From: Oceanimonas smirnovii ATCC BAA-899
GTDB taxonomy: Bacteria; Pseudomonadota; Gammaproteobacteria; Enterobacterales; Aeromonadaceae
NCBI RefSeq assembly: GCF_000381965.1
Contig: NZ_KB908454.1
Coordinates: 348,324-412,323 of the forward strand
Direction of reading: 5' to 3'
DNA: 64,000 nt
Position numbers and translations under genes: made by a program. Under the pieces are notes generated by a model that had not been told where the DNA came from, searched no databases, and saw only the letters and a program-made list of their open reading frames with translations. Shown in pieces: positions 25,200 to 33,562 of this stretch; position 1 is the stretch's first letter; every line of letters starts with the position of its first letter.

Positions 25200-27278
25200 G
25201 TGAACTGGAAAGGCCTTAGCCGTCCTTATATGGCCGTCCCCCTGCTGCTGATTGCCGTGCTCGCCATGGTGATTCTGCCGCTGCCGCCCTGGCTGCTGGA
25301 CGCCCTCTTTACCTTTAATATTGTGCTGGCGATCATGGTGTTGCTGGTAGCTGTATCGGCGCGCCGGCCGCTGGATTTCTCGGTATTTCCTACCGTGCTG
25401 CTGGTCGCCACCCTGATGCGGCTGACCCTGAACGTGGCCTCGACCCGGGTGGTGCTGCTCAGCGGCCATGAAGGGGCGGGGGCCGCTGGTAAGGTGATCG
25501 AAGCCTTTGGCGAGGTGGTGATCGGCGGCAACTATGTGGTGGGCATGGTGGTGTTCGTGATTCTGATGATCATCAACTTTGTGGTGATCACCAAGGGCGG
25601 CGAACGCATCTCGGAAGTAGCGGCCCGCTTTACCCTGGACGCCCTGCCCGGCAAGCAGATGGCCATTGATGCCGATCTGAATGCCGGTGCCATCGATCAG
25701 GAGCAGGCCCGTAACCGCCGGCAGGAAGTGGCCCGGGAAGCAGACTTTTACGGCTCCATGGACGGTGCCTCCAAGTTTGTGCGCGGTGACGCCATTGCCG
25801 GCCTGTTGATCCTCTTTATCAACCTGCTGGGCGGCTTCATGATTGGCATGTTCCAGTATGAACTGAGCGCCGCCGAGGCTTTTCAGCGCTTTGCCCTGCT
25901 GACCATAGGTGATGGTCTGGTGGCCCAGATACCCTCATTGCTGCTGGCCACCGCCGCCGCCATTATCGTGACCCGGGTCAATGACGACAGCGATATGTCC
26001 ACTCAGGTGGGCCAGCAGCTGCTGGCGTCGCCCCGGGTGGTATGGACCGGGGCGGCCGTTATGCTCATTCTGGGGCTGGTGCCCGGCATGCCGACCTTTG
26101 TGTTTCTGCTGTTTGCCGCGGTGCTGGGGTATGTGGCCTGGCGACTGCAGCAGGCCGATGGGGCAGCCGATGATTCGCTGGAGCAGGCGGAGCAATTACT
26201 GGCGCGGGAGCAGGATACTTATCCTGCTCTGGGCTGGCAGGATCTGCCCCAGGTTGATCTGCTGACCCTGGAGCTGGGCTACCGGCTGGTCAATCTGGTG
26301 CATGAAGAGCAGGGGGCTCCGTTGCTGGGGCGTATTCGCGGCGTACGCAAGAGCCTGTCTGAACAGGCCGGTTTTTTGTTGCCCGAAGTGCGGGTGCGCG
26401 ACAACCTGCAACTGGCACCGCAGGAATACCGCATCAAGCTGGCCGGGGTGGTGATGGCCAGTGGCAGCGCCGACGGTGAGCGCATGCTGGCCATTAACAA
26501 GGGCGAGACCTATGGCGAAATAGACGGTGAACTGACCCAGGAGCCCGCCTACGGCATGCCGGCAGTATGGATTGAGCCGGGTAACAAGGCCAAGGCCCTG
26601 AACTACGGTTATGCGGTGGTCGATTCCGCCAGTGTGGTGGCCACCCATGTCAGCAAGCTGATGCGCGAGCACCTGCCGGAATTACTGGTGCTGGATGATG
26701 TGACTCACTGGCAGGAGCGGCTGCAGCAGCAGGCACCCAAGCTGGCGGGCTTGCTGACAGAAGCACTGCCGCCGGTGCTGCTGCTCAAAGTCTTCCGTGC
26801 GCTGCTGAAAGAGCAGGTCAGTCTGGCAGATGTGGTGACCATTGCCACCGCTTTGGTGGAAGGGGCTGGTATTACACAGGACCCGGTATTGCTGGCGGCG
26901 GATGTGCGCTGCGCCCTGAAGCGGGTAATAGTGCGCCAGATTATGGGCGAGCGTGACGTATTAAGCGCCTTTACCCTGGCCGACACCCTGGAGCAGACCC
27001 TGCTCAGTGCCCTGAGTCAGGCCCAGCAGCAAAATGCCAAAACCAGTATCGACAGTTTTCCGGTAGAGCCCAACCTGCTGTCTCAGCTGCAGCAAAAAAT
27101 GCCGTCGGTGACAGAAACGTTACAGGAGCAGGGGGTGCCGGCAGTGCTGCTGGTGATACCTCAGCTACGTCCGTTGCTGGCCCGCTATGGAGCTGTCTTT
27201 GCCAAGGGGCTGAAAGTGCTTTCCTATAATGAAGTACCCGAGCATATTCAGATTGATGTGGTAGGTACGCTGGGATGA
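25200..27278 (+). CDS. flhA: Flagellar type III export protein FlhA
   Basis: A 692-residue export channel subunit starting at GTG with AGAGGTGA about six bases upstream. The N-terminal half (about 1-320) has eight membrane helices, including the conserved FHIPEP-like cytoplasmic loop, here around RFTLDALPGKQMAIDADLNAG with the charged residues that handle protons. The C-terminal domain docks chaperone-substrate complexes. It is the last gene of the operon, and a new regulatory region begins eight bases past its stop. Confidence 0.97.
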   Translation: MNWKGLSRPYMAVPLLLIAVLAMVILPLPPWLLDALFTFNIVLAIMVLLVAVSARRPLDFSVFPTVLLVATLMRLTLNVASTRVVLLSGHEGAGAAGKVIEAFGEVVIGGNYVVGMVVFVILMIINFVVITKGGERISEVAARFTLDALPGKQMAIDADLNAGAIDQEQARNRRQEVAREADFYGSMDGASKFVRGDAIAGLLILFINLLGGFMIGMFQYELSAAEAFQRFALLTIGDGLVAQIPSLLLATAAAIIVTRVNDDSDMSTQVGQQLLASPRVVWTGAAVMLILGLVPGMPTFVFLLFAAVLGYVAWRLQQADGAADDSLEQAEQLLAREQDTYPALGWQDLPQVDLLTLELGYRLVNLVHEEQGAPLLGRIRGVRKSLSEQAGFLLPEVRVRDNLQLAPQEYRIKLAGVVMASGSADGERMLAINKGETYGEIDGELTQEPAYGMPAVWIEPGNKAKALNYGYAVVDSASVVATHVSKLMREHLPELLVLDDVTHWQERLQQQAPKLAGLLTEALPPVLLLKVFRALLKEQVSLADVVTIATALVEGAGITQDPVLLAADVRCALKRVIVRQIMGERDVLSAFTLADTLEQTLLSALSQAQQQNAKTSIDSFPVEPNLLSQLQQKMPSVTETLQEQGVPAVLLVIPQLRPLLARYGAVFAKGLKVLSYNEVPEHIQIDVVGTLG

Positions 27279-27285
27279 GTAAAAG

Positions 27286-27315
27286 GTGAACACAAAATGC
27301 GCAAATTGTGTTCAC
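27286..27315. promoter_or_regulatory. 30-bp palindrome just after flhA
   Basis: GTGAACACAA (27286-27295) and TTGTGTTCAC (27306-27315) are perfect 10-bp arms around a centre containing TGCGCA, itself palindromic. No T-run follows. It is either a hairpin ending the flhA transcript or a two-fold symmetric operator ahead of the motY-lafK unit. Confidence 0.55.
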
Positions 27316-27351
27316 TCCGGTAATAGCCGCACTAAAAATGTTGTATTAGGC

Positions 27352-27380
27352 TTGCAACCATCCGGTTTATTTAGTCAAAT
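27352..27380 (+). promoter_or_regulatory. Possible sigma-70 promoter of the riboswitch transcript
   Basis: TTGCAA (27352-27357) and TCAAAT (27375-27380) are separated by 17 bp, each matching consensus at four of six positions. It would start transcription a few bases before the riboswitch. A -24/-12 reading of the same stretch fails because the GG is missing. Weak. Confidence 0.3.
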
Positions 27381-27397
27381 GCTGACGCACTAAAATA

Positions 27398-27496
27398 CTG
27401 TTGCTGATGACAAGGGCAAACTGCGTGAAAACGCAGGACGCAAAGCTTCCGGTCTAAGGGAAATTACTTCCTATGATAGCGGGGTCGCCAAGGCAG
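27398..27496 (+). ncRNA. c-di-GMP-I (GEMM-I) riboswitch
   Basis: The stretch carries the GEMM-I core in order. First is GGGCAAAC (27413-27420 and next base). The P2 hairpin follows, CTGCGT-GAAA-ACGCAG (27421-27436) with its GAAA tetraloop. Next come GGACGCAAAGC, the CCGGTCTAAGG tetraloop receptor, a short hairpin GGAA/TTCC, then ATGATAGCGGGGTCGCC. The outer P1 is probably CTGTT (27398-27402) with GGCAG (27492-27496). It binds the bacterial second messenger c-di-GMP. It lies ahead of motY-lafK, so it would control the lateral flagellar activator LafK and the fliEFGHIJ genes behind it. The downstream hairpins and T-run fit a transcriptional switch. Confidence 0.93.
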
Positions 27497-27503
27497 GTTA
27501 CCT

Positions 27504-27580
27504 TTCTGGCGTTTCGCCACCTGTAAAACCTTTCTCAGCGTTATTCTCATCCTGGCTTCTGGCCGGGCCGGTGTTTTTTT
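27504..27580 (+). terminator. Expression platform with terminator-like hairpin and T-run
   Basis: A hairpin TGGCG-TTT-CGCCA followed by CCTG (27508-27523) can extend by pairing CCTG with CAGG of the riboswitch P1 strand. A second hairpin, CTGGC-CGG-GCCGG (27559-27571), is followed by TGTTTTTTT (27572-27580), ten bases before the motY ATG. Competition for the P1 3' strand would link ligand binding to termination. On or off polarity cannot be read by eye. Confidence 0.6.
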
Positions 27581-27590
27581 GCCGGTTTAA

Positions 27591-28451
27591 ATGACACAAC
27601 ACAAGATGAATAAGCTAGCAATACTTAAAGGCATCGCCTGCCTGAGTGTATTGCTGGGCAGCGCTGCAAGTCTGGCTAATTACGTGACCGAGCTGGATCA
27701 GGCTGTCTGGCATGCCGAGCGAAGAGCATCTCGCTGCGTACTTGAACATGTCATCCACAATGTCGCCCGTGCCCGTTTCAGTCCCGGCTCCGACAAGCAT
27801 CCTTTACTGACAGTGACCTGGCATGCCCGTGGCATTCAGGGCGGGCCGGCTGTACTGACCGTTGTGCCTGCACCCTGGCAACAGCTGCCGGAGCTAAGCT
27901 TGAGTCAAAGCCAATGGCAGAACCAGACACTGATCTTCAGCCAGCAGGTGCCTGATGCACTGACTGCATTGGCCAACGGTCGCTGGCTGGCCATTACCGA
28001 GCCGGGCAATCCGCGTCGCATTGTGATTCCCAGTATTCATTTTCAGCAGGCTTACAGTGAATATCGCCGGTGCCTTGGCACCGGCAGTGCAGAGCCTGTT
28101 GCAGATGACAGTGGCCTTATCCTGAATTTTCAGTCTGGTGCCCGCGAATTGAGTGCCGGGCAGCAGCATCAGATTGCGGCACTGGCGTCGCGCATTAACA
28201 CGAACGAGCCGGTTTCCCTGCTGCTGGAGTCTTATACCGACAACAGCGGCTCCGCGTCACTTAATCTTGAATTATCCCGTCAGCGGGCGGAACAGGTGGC
28301 AGCTGAATTGCGCCGTTTTCATCCTGCTCTGCCTATCACCATTCGTGCGTTTGGCGAGGCTTATCCGTTAGCCGAAAACACCACTCCTGCCGGACGTTAT
28401 CAAAACCGACGTCTTGTTATTTCTCTGCTCAAGGTGGAAAAAGCATCATGA
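27591..28451 (+). CDS. motY: MotY-like T-ring protein with OmpA domain
   Basis: A 286-residue exported protein with a signal peptide (about 1-29). The N-terminal domain resembles MotY, with Cys49 and Cys161 placed like the conserved MotY disulfide. The C-terminal OmpA-like peptidoglycan-binding domain (about 175-280) contains LLLESYTDNSGSASLNLELSRQRAEQV and YQNRRLVISL. In Vibrio, MotY forms the periplasmic T-ring that holds stators. Neither ATG 27591 nor ATG 27606 has a clear ribosome site; translation may depend on the riboswitch platform. It overlaps lafK by four bases. Confidence 0.85.
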   Translation: MTQHKMNKLAILKGIACLSVLLGSAASLANYVTELDQAVWHAERRASRCVLEHVIHNVARARFSPGSDKHPLLTVTWHARGIQGGPAVLTVVPAPWQQLPELSLSQSQWQNQTLIFSQQVPDALTALANGRWLAITEPGNPRRIVIPSIHFQQAYSEYRRCLGTGSAEPVADDSGLILNFQSGARELSAGQQHQIAALASRINTNEPVSLLLESYTDNSGSASLNLELSRQRAEQVAAELRRFHPALPITIRAFGEAYPLAENTTPAGRYQNRRLVISLLKVEKAS

Positions 28452-29800
28452 ACTCAAGTTGTTACTCTTCCTCTTTGCTCTGGCTGATCTCCAACAGTGG
28501 TATGCCTGACAAGTGCTGTGATGCCTTACGCAAGGCGGGCTACCAGTCTGAGCAGGCCACAGTGCAGACACGCAGTGAACACAAGCCTGCGGTGATCCTG
28601 ATGGACAGCGACCTGGGAGCCGGTTTTATCGAGCAGATCCAGTTACTGAGCAGCCGGTTTCCGCAGGCAGTGATCCTGGCCATGGTGGAGCAGGGTGAAA
28701 GTGCGCTGGCCGGAGAGGCCCTGCGCGCCGGCGCCAGTGATTATGTGCTCAAGCCGTTTCAGCCCAGTCAGCTGCTCAGAGTGCTGGGCCAGAGCCTGGC
28801 GCTGCGCAATAGTACCGGTGACATGGTGGTACGCTCGCGGGCCGGTTTGCAGGTGCTGCAACTGGCGTACCGGGCCGCACAAACTCCCGCTGCCGTGCTG
28901 ATAGGCGGCGAATCGGGGACCGGCAAAGAATGTCTGGCCCGTTATATCCATCAGGTTTCCGATCGCAGTGAAGGGCCCTTTGTGGCGGTCAACTGCGCCG
29001 CCATTCCCGAAAGCATGCTGGAGGCGGTGCTGTTTGGTTACAGCAAGGGGGCTTATACCGGTGCGGCTCAGGCTCAGGCGGGCAAGTTCGAGCTGGCCAA
29101 CGGCGGCACCCTGCTGCTGGATGAAATTTCCGAAATGCCTCTGGCGCTGCAAACCAAGCTGCTGAGGGTATTACAGGAAAAGGAAGTGGAGCGGCTGGGC
29201 AGTCATCAGAAAGTTAATCTGAATGTGCGCATTATTGCAGCCTGCAACAAGGATCTGCGGGAAGCGGTCAGCGCCGGCGAGTTCCGGGAAGATCTGTTCT
29301 ACCGGCTGGATGTATTGCCACTGAGCTGGCCGGCACTGAGAGAGCGGGCGGAAGATATTATGCCCCTGGCACGTCACTTTCTGCACAAATACGGCCAGGG
29401 TGAGTCGTTTAGCTTCACCGTGGAAGCAGAGCGGGCGCTGCTCAGCTATCCCTGGCCCGGTAATATTCGTGAGCTGGAAAACGTGATTCAGCGGGCACTC
29501 ATTCTGGCCCGCAGCGCCATTATTGATATACCGGATCTGATGCTGCCCGATGCTGGCCAGGGCCGGGCTGCCAACGTCTTGCTGCCGCTCAGTCAGCCGG
29601 TAGCGGAAAAGGTGGCTGACGGACTGCAGGCCAGCCGTCAGCGTGCCGAGTTCGACTATGTGCTGCAGATATTGCGCCAGCACAGCGGGCATCGCTCCCG
29701 CACCGCAGAAGCCCTGGGGCTGACCACCAGAGCACTACGCTACAAGCTTGCAGCCATGCGTGAGCAGGGCATTGATATTGACCGCGCCTTAGGAGCCTGA
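28448..29800 (+). CDS. lafK: Sigma-54-dependent lateral flagellar activator LafK
   Basis: A 450-residue enhancer-binding protein of the FlrA/FleQ/LafK group. The N-terminal receiver-like domain (about 8-118) keeps Asp53 and Lys102 but lacks the usual acidic pocket after the first strand (LWLISN), so it is probably not phosphorylated normally. The AAA+ domain has Walker A GGESGTGKE (153-161), the sigma-54 loop GAYTGA (201-206) and Walker B LLLDE (222-226). A Fis-type helix-turn-helix ends the protein (RTAEALGLTTRALRYKLAAM). It is translationally coupled to motY behind a c-di-GMP riboswitch. Likely targets are the -24/-12 promoters before fliM and flgB. Some relatives bind c-di-GMP directly; that is not judged here. 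Confidence 0.9.
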   Translation: MNSSCYSSSLLWLISNSGMPDKCCDALRKAGYQSEQATVQTRSEHKPAVILMDSDLGAGFIEQIQLLSSRFPQAVILAMVEQGESALAGEALRAGASDYVLKPFQPSQLLRVLGQSLALRNSTGDMVVRSRAGLQVLQLAYRAAQTPAAVLIGGESGTGKECLARYIHQVSDRSEGPFVAVNCAAIPESMLEAVLFGYSKGAYTGAAQAQAGKFELANGGTLLLDEISEMPLALQTKLLRVLQEKEVERLGSHQKVNLNVRIIAACNKDLREAVSAGEFREDLFYRLDVLPLSWPALRERAEDIMPLARHFLHKYGQGESFSFTVEAERALLSYPWPGNIRELENVIQRALILARSAIIDIPDLMLPDAGQGRAANVLLPLSQPVAEKVADGLQASRQRAEFDYVLQILRQHSGHRSRTAEALGLTTRALRYKLAAMREQGIDIDRALGA

Positions 29801-29802
29801 CC

Positions 29803-30126
29803 ATGACTATTTCCCCCGAAAGCGCCCAGCAGGCCATGCTGGTTCGTCTTAATCAGCTGCAGCATCAGGCTCAGGGCGGGGTCACTATTACCCCTGCCGC
29901 AGAGCAGGGCAGTTTTGGTGACATGATGAAAACCACGGTACGTGCCATTAATCATGAGCAGATGCAGGCGGCCAGTCTGATGACGGCGGTGGAAACCGGT
30001 GCCAGTGAGGATCTGGTGGGCGCCATGCTGGCCAGCCAGAAGGCGGGCCTGAGTTTTTCTACCCTGGTGCAGGTGCGTAATAAAATGATGACGGCGTTTG
30101 ACGACATCATGCGCATGCCGCTGTAA
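29803..30126 (+). CDS. fliE: Flagellar hook-basal body protein FliE
   Basis: A 107-residue protein joining the MS ring to the rod. The C-terminal pattern ASEDLVGAMLASQKAGLSFSTLVQVRNKMMTAFDDIMRMPL is the FliE signature (residues about 67-107). It lies two bases after lafK, which suggests that lafK and the basal body genes share one transcript. Confidence 0.95.
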   Translation: MTISPESAQQAMLVRLNQLQHQAQGGVTITPAAEQGSFGDMMKTTVRAINHEQMQAASLMTAVETGASEDLVGAMLASQKAGLSFSTLVQVRNKMMTAFDDIMRMPL

Positions 30127-30135
30127 GGAGTTGTG

Positions 30136-31830
30136 ATGGCACAAGCAAGCACACTGATGGCTGCCGGCCAGCCGTTTAAAACCGGATTTGGCAAGGCCCG
30201 TTCCCGCTGGCAGAGATTGTCTGATCATCATCGGCAGGTGATTTTACTGGGTAGTCTGGCACTGATGATAGCCGTCGCTGTGGTGGTGTTTCTGTGGCAG
30301 GCGGGGCGCAGTTTTGTTCCGCTTTACGGCAAGCAGGAACTGTACGATCAGGCACGCATCGTGGAGGTGCTGGAGCAGGAGCAGATTCCGTTCCGGCTGG
30401 ATGCTCACAGTGGCCAGATCCTGGTAGATGAAGCGCTGCTGGGACAGGTACGAATGCAGCTGGCCGCTCAGGGGGTTAAGGCCATGCTGCCTGCGGGCAT
30501 GGACGAGCTGGCTCAGGGCACCGGGTTTGGCACCAGTCAGTTTATGGAAACCCGCCGTTATCGCCATGCCCTGGAAGGCGAGCTGGCGCGCACTATTATG
30601 GCGCTGGACTGGGTGCGGCAGGCCCGGGTGCATCTGGCCATGCCCGAACGAACCCTGTTTATTGGCCGGGCCGAGCAGACTCCCACCGCTTCCGTGATGC
30701 TGGATGTGGTACCGGGGCACGGGCCGGATCCGGCGCAGGTAGAAGGGATTGTCAATCTGGTGTCCGGCAGCGTGCCGGGCATGACGCGTGATAAGGTGTC
30801 GGTGATTGATCAGCGTGGCCGGGTGCTCAGTGATGAGCTGACCATGAACGGCCAGAGCCGCGGCCTGAGCCTGCGCCAGGTGGAATACAGCCGCCAGCTG
30901 GAGCAGCAACTGGCCCAGCGCGCGCGGGATATGTTGTATCCGGTGCTGGGTGGGAATAACTTTCGCGTGCAGGTCACTGCCGATCTCGACTTTAACGCAG
31001 TGGAAGAAACCCGGGAAAGCCTGGATAAAACACCGGTATTGCTGCGGGAAACCGGCAGTGAAAACCGCACTCAGAACAGCCTGGAACTGGGTATTCCCGG
31101 CGCGCTTTCCAACACGCCGCCGCAAACCGACGCCGAGAGTGAAAATACCGACAGCAAAGACAACCAGAGCCAGCGTGAACAGCGGGAATATCAGCGCCAG
31201 TTCGAGAGCGGTCGCTCGGTGGTGCACACCCGTTATCAGAGTGGCCGTATCAAGCAGCTGAGTATTTCCGTGTTGCTGAACCAGAGCGCGGCACCGGAAG
31301 GCGGCTGGGATCAGCAACAGCTGACTCAGCTGGGGCAAATGGTGCAGGGGGCGGTAGGGTTCAGCCAGGCGCGCGGCGACAGTTTTGCTTTGTCCAGTTT
31401 TGATTTCGCGCCGCAAGCCGTGCTTACCGAGTTTCCGGAGCAGCTGGCCTGGTGGCAGCAGCCACAAACTCAGGCTTATGCCCGTTATCTGATCGGTGCT
31501 TTTATGGTGCTGGCGATATTGCTGCTGGGCGTGCGGCCATTGATACGCCACCTGGGCACTAATCAGAAAGCGGCGGCCCTGCGTGAGCTGCAGGCAGCGC
31601 TGCCCGACGCTGGTGAGCATGGTGCCTCGGCCGCTCTGCCGGGGCAGATGGCGTCTGTTGAGCGGGCAGGACCACACACCACACTACCCTGGGAAGCGGA
31701 TGAGCGGGAGTGGCAGCTGCCGCCGCCGGGCAGTGAACTGACAGTGCAGGTTACTCACCTGCAGCTGCTGGCCGAGCGTGAAACCGACAGAGTGGCGGAA
31801 GTTATCAAACACTGGATTAAAACATCATGA
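30136..31830 (+). CDS. fliF: Flagellar MS-ring protein FliF
   Basis: A 564-residue inner-membrane ring protein. AAGGAG (30125-30130) is five bases before ATG 30136, so I prefer it to GTG 30133. Two membrane helices (about 33-53 and 456-475) flank the periplasmic ring-building motifs. The N-terminal YscJ-like part (VPLYGKQELYDQARIVEVLEQEQIPFRL) and the C-terminal cytoplasmic tail that docks FliG are present. Overlaps fliG by four bases. Confidence 0.96.
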   Translation: MAQASTLMAAGQPFKTGFGKARSRWQRLSDHHRQVILLGSLALMIAVAVVVFLWQAGRSFVPLYGKQELYDQARIVEVLEQEQIPFRLDAHSGQILVDEALLGQVRMQLAAQGVKAMLPAGMDELAQGTGFGTSQFMETRRYRHALEGELARTIMALDWVRQARVHLAMPERTLFIGRAEQTPTASVMLDVVPGHGPDPAQVEGIVNLVSGSVPGMTRDKVSVIDQRGRVLSDELTMNGQSRGLSLRQVEYSRQLEQQLAQRARDMLYPVLGGNNFRVQVTADLDFNAVEETRESLDKTPVLLRETGSENRTQNSLELGIPGALSNTPPQTDAESENTDSKDNQSQREQREYQRQFESGRSVVHTRYQSGRIKQLSISVLLNQSAAPEGGWDQQQLTQLGQMVQGAVGFSQARGDSFALSSFDFAPQAVLTEFPEQLAWWQQPQTQAYARYLIGAFMVLAILLLGVRPLIRHLGTNQKAAALRELQAALPDAGEHGASAALPGQMASVERAGPHTTLPWEADEREWQLPPPGSELTVQVTHLQLLAERETDRVAEVIKHWIKTS

Positions 31831-32852
31831 GCGAGCAGCAGACTGAACAGATCACCGGCCTGAATCTGGAAGATATTGAAAAAGCAGCGGTATTGCTGCT
31901 GAGCATGGGAGAGTCTGCCGCCGCCCGGGTGCTGCAGCGCCTCGACAGGGATGAAGTCAATCAGGTGACTACCGCCATGGCCCGCCTGAGCGGGGTCTCG
32001 GCAGACTCTGCCCGGGGGACGCTGCAGGAGTTTTTTGATCTTTACCGGCAGCAGAGTGGCATTAATTCGGCATCGCGGGAATACCTTGAGCGAACCCTGG
32101 ATCTGGCGCTGGGTGAAAAGCTGGCCCGCGGCTTGCTGGACTCCATGTACGGTGATGTGGTGCGCCATGAGATTCAGCGCTTGCAGTGGGTACAACCCGA
32201 GCTGCTGGCACGTTTTCTGCAGCAGGAACATCCCCAGATGCAGGCGGTGATCCTGGCATTTTTGCCTGCCGACTCTGCTGCTGCCGTTCTGTCTTTGCTG
32301 CCCGGGGAGAGCCATGACGAGCTGCTGCTGCGTGTGGCCAACCTCAACGAGGTGAGTGAATTCGTGGTGGTGGAGCTGAAGGCGGCGCTGGCCCGCTGTA
32401 TGGAGTTTGTGGCGCACAATGCCGGTGCCCGGGTTGACGGGGTGCGGCAGGTGGCTGACATCGTCAATCGCTATCAGGGTAACCGGGGCGAGCTGATGGA
32501 GCTTATCAAGCTGCATAATGCGGAAAAAGCCGGCGATATTGAACGCAATATGTATGACTTTACCAGCCTGGCCAGGCAAACACCGGAAACCCTGCAACGC
32601 ATTGTGCAGGATCTGCCGGTGGAGGTGCTGGGGCTGGCGCTGAAAGGTGCCGAGAGCCAGGTGCGCCGGGCCATGCTGGAAGCCATGCCCAGACGCATGG
32701 CGCAGCAGATGGAGCAGGATATGCTGCGTCAGGGGGCCGTGGCGGTAAGCCGGGTAGAAAATGCCCGTCAGGACGTGATGAACCTGGTGCGTGAGCTGGC
32801 TGAACAGGGCGAGCTGGAATTCCAGCTGTATGAAGAGCAGGTGGTGAACTAG
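31827..32852 (+). CDS. fliG: Flagellar motor switch protein FliG
   Basis: A 341-residue rotor protein that contacts the stators. The N-terminal FliF-binding part begins at LEDIEKAAVLLLSMGE. The middle domain has the conserved EHPQ motif (QQEHPQMQAVILAFL, about 133-136). The C-terminal domain carries the charged torque helix (GAESQVRRAMLEAMPRRMAQQMEQDM). Length and motifs are normal. It sits between fliF and fliH with overlapping ends. Confidence 0.96.
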   Translation: MSEQQTEQITGLNLEDIEKAAVLLLSMGESAAARVLQRLDRDEVNQVTTAMARLSGVSADSARGTLQEFFDLYRQQSGINSASREYLERTLDLALGEKLARGLLDSMYGDVVRHEIQRLQWVQPELLARFLQQEHPQMQAVILAFLPADSAAAVLSLLPGESHDELLLRVANLNEVSEFVVVELKAALARCMEFVAHNAGARVDGVRQVADIVNRYQGNRGELMELIKLHNAEKAGDIERNMYDFTSLARQTPETLQRIVQDLPVEVLGLALKGAESQVRRAMLEAMPRRMAQQMEQDMLRQGAVAVSRVENARQDVMNLVRELAEQGELEFQLYEEQVVN

Positions 32853-33562
32853 TGAAACGACACTTCCGAAACGGGAATATGCCGGTTGCCTACCGCCGTT
32901 ATCGCTTTCCGCCGCTTTATGGGGAGCCTCAGCAACCGGAGGCCAGTCAGGAGGAAGAGCAGGCGGCTTACAGCGAAAGTCTGGAGCAGGGTTATCAAGA
33001 TGGTCTGCAGCAGGGACATGCCGCTGGTCTGGAGCAAGGCCGGCAGGAAGGACTCAGGCTGGGAATGGAGCAGGGCATTGAGCAGGGCCGGCAGCAGAGT
33101 CTGGCTCAGCTGCGGGAGTTACAGCAAAATCTGGCTGATGAGCTGCGTCAGTGGCAAAGCAGCGCCGAGCAACAATGGCAGCAAGTGTCGTTGTCAGCAC
33201 TGCACCGCCAGCGGGAGCAGTTGTGCCAGCTGGTGGAAGAAGTATCACGGCGGGTGATCCGCTCCGAGCTGACACTGAATCCGCAGCAGGTGCTGGTGAT
33301 AGTGGAAGAAGCCCTGAGCGGCATCGACAGCCGCACCCAGGAGCTGCAACTTTTTGTGAACCCGGATGATCGCGCCCGGCTGAAGGAAATCGGCATCACC
33401 GAGTGTCAGGGCTGGGCGCTGCATGAAGATGCGGCATTGGCGCCGGGAGATTGTCGCATCGAAACCGAAACCCTGACCCTGGAAGCGCTTACCGAAGAGC
33501 GTCTGCAAAAGGGCATGGCGCGGGTGGCCCGAAGCCTGGAAAGCAGTGATGAGCCTGCTTGA
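32852..33562 (+). CDS. fliH: Flagellar export ATPase regulator FliH
   Basis: A 236-residue FliH starting at GTG, which overlaps the fliG stop by one base. A Gln/Gly-rich coiled coil (about 38-100) shows repeated GxxxG-type spacing (GYQDGLQQGHAAGLEQGRQEG), typical of FliH. The C-terminal part (VEEVSRRVIRSELTLNPQQVLVIVEEAL) binds FliI. It ties the ATPase to the C ring through FliN. Confidence 0.9.
   Translation: MKRHFRNGNMPVAYRRYRFPPLYGEPQQPEASQEEEQAAYSESLEQGYQDGLQQGHAAGLEQGRQEGLRLGMEQGIEQGRQQSLAQLRELQQNLADELRQWQSSAEQQWQQVSLSALHRQREQLCQLVEEVSRRVIRSELTLNPQQVLVIVEEALSGIDSRTQELQLFVNPDDRARLKEIGITECQGWALHEDAALAPGDCRIETETLTLEALTEERLQKGMARVARSLESSDEPA

Noticed and set aside
27341-27357. Sigma-54 promoter before the riboswitch
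   Set aside because: TTGC is present but the GG of the -24 element is missing at the required 12-base distance.
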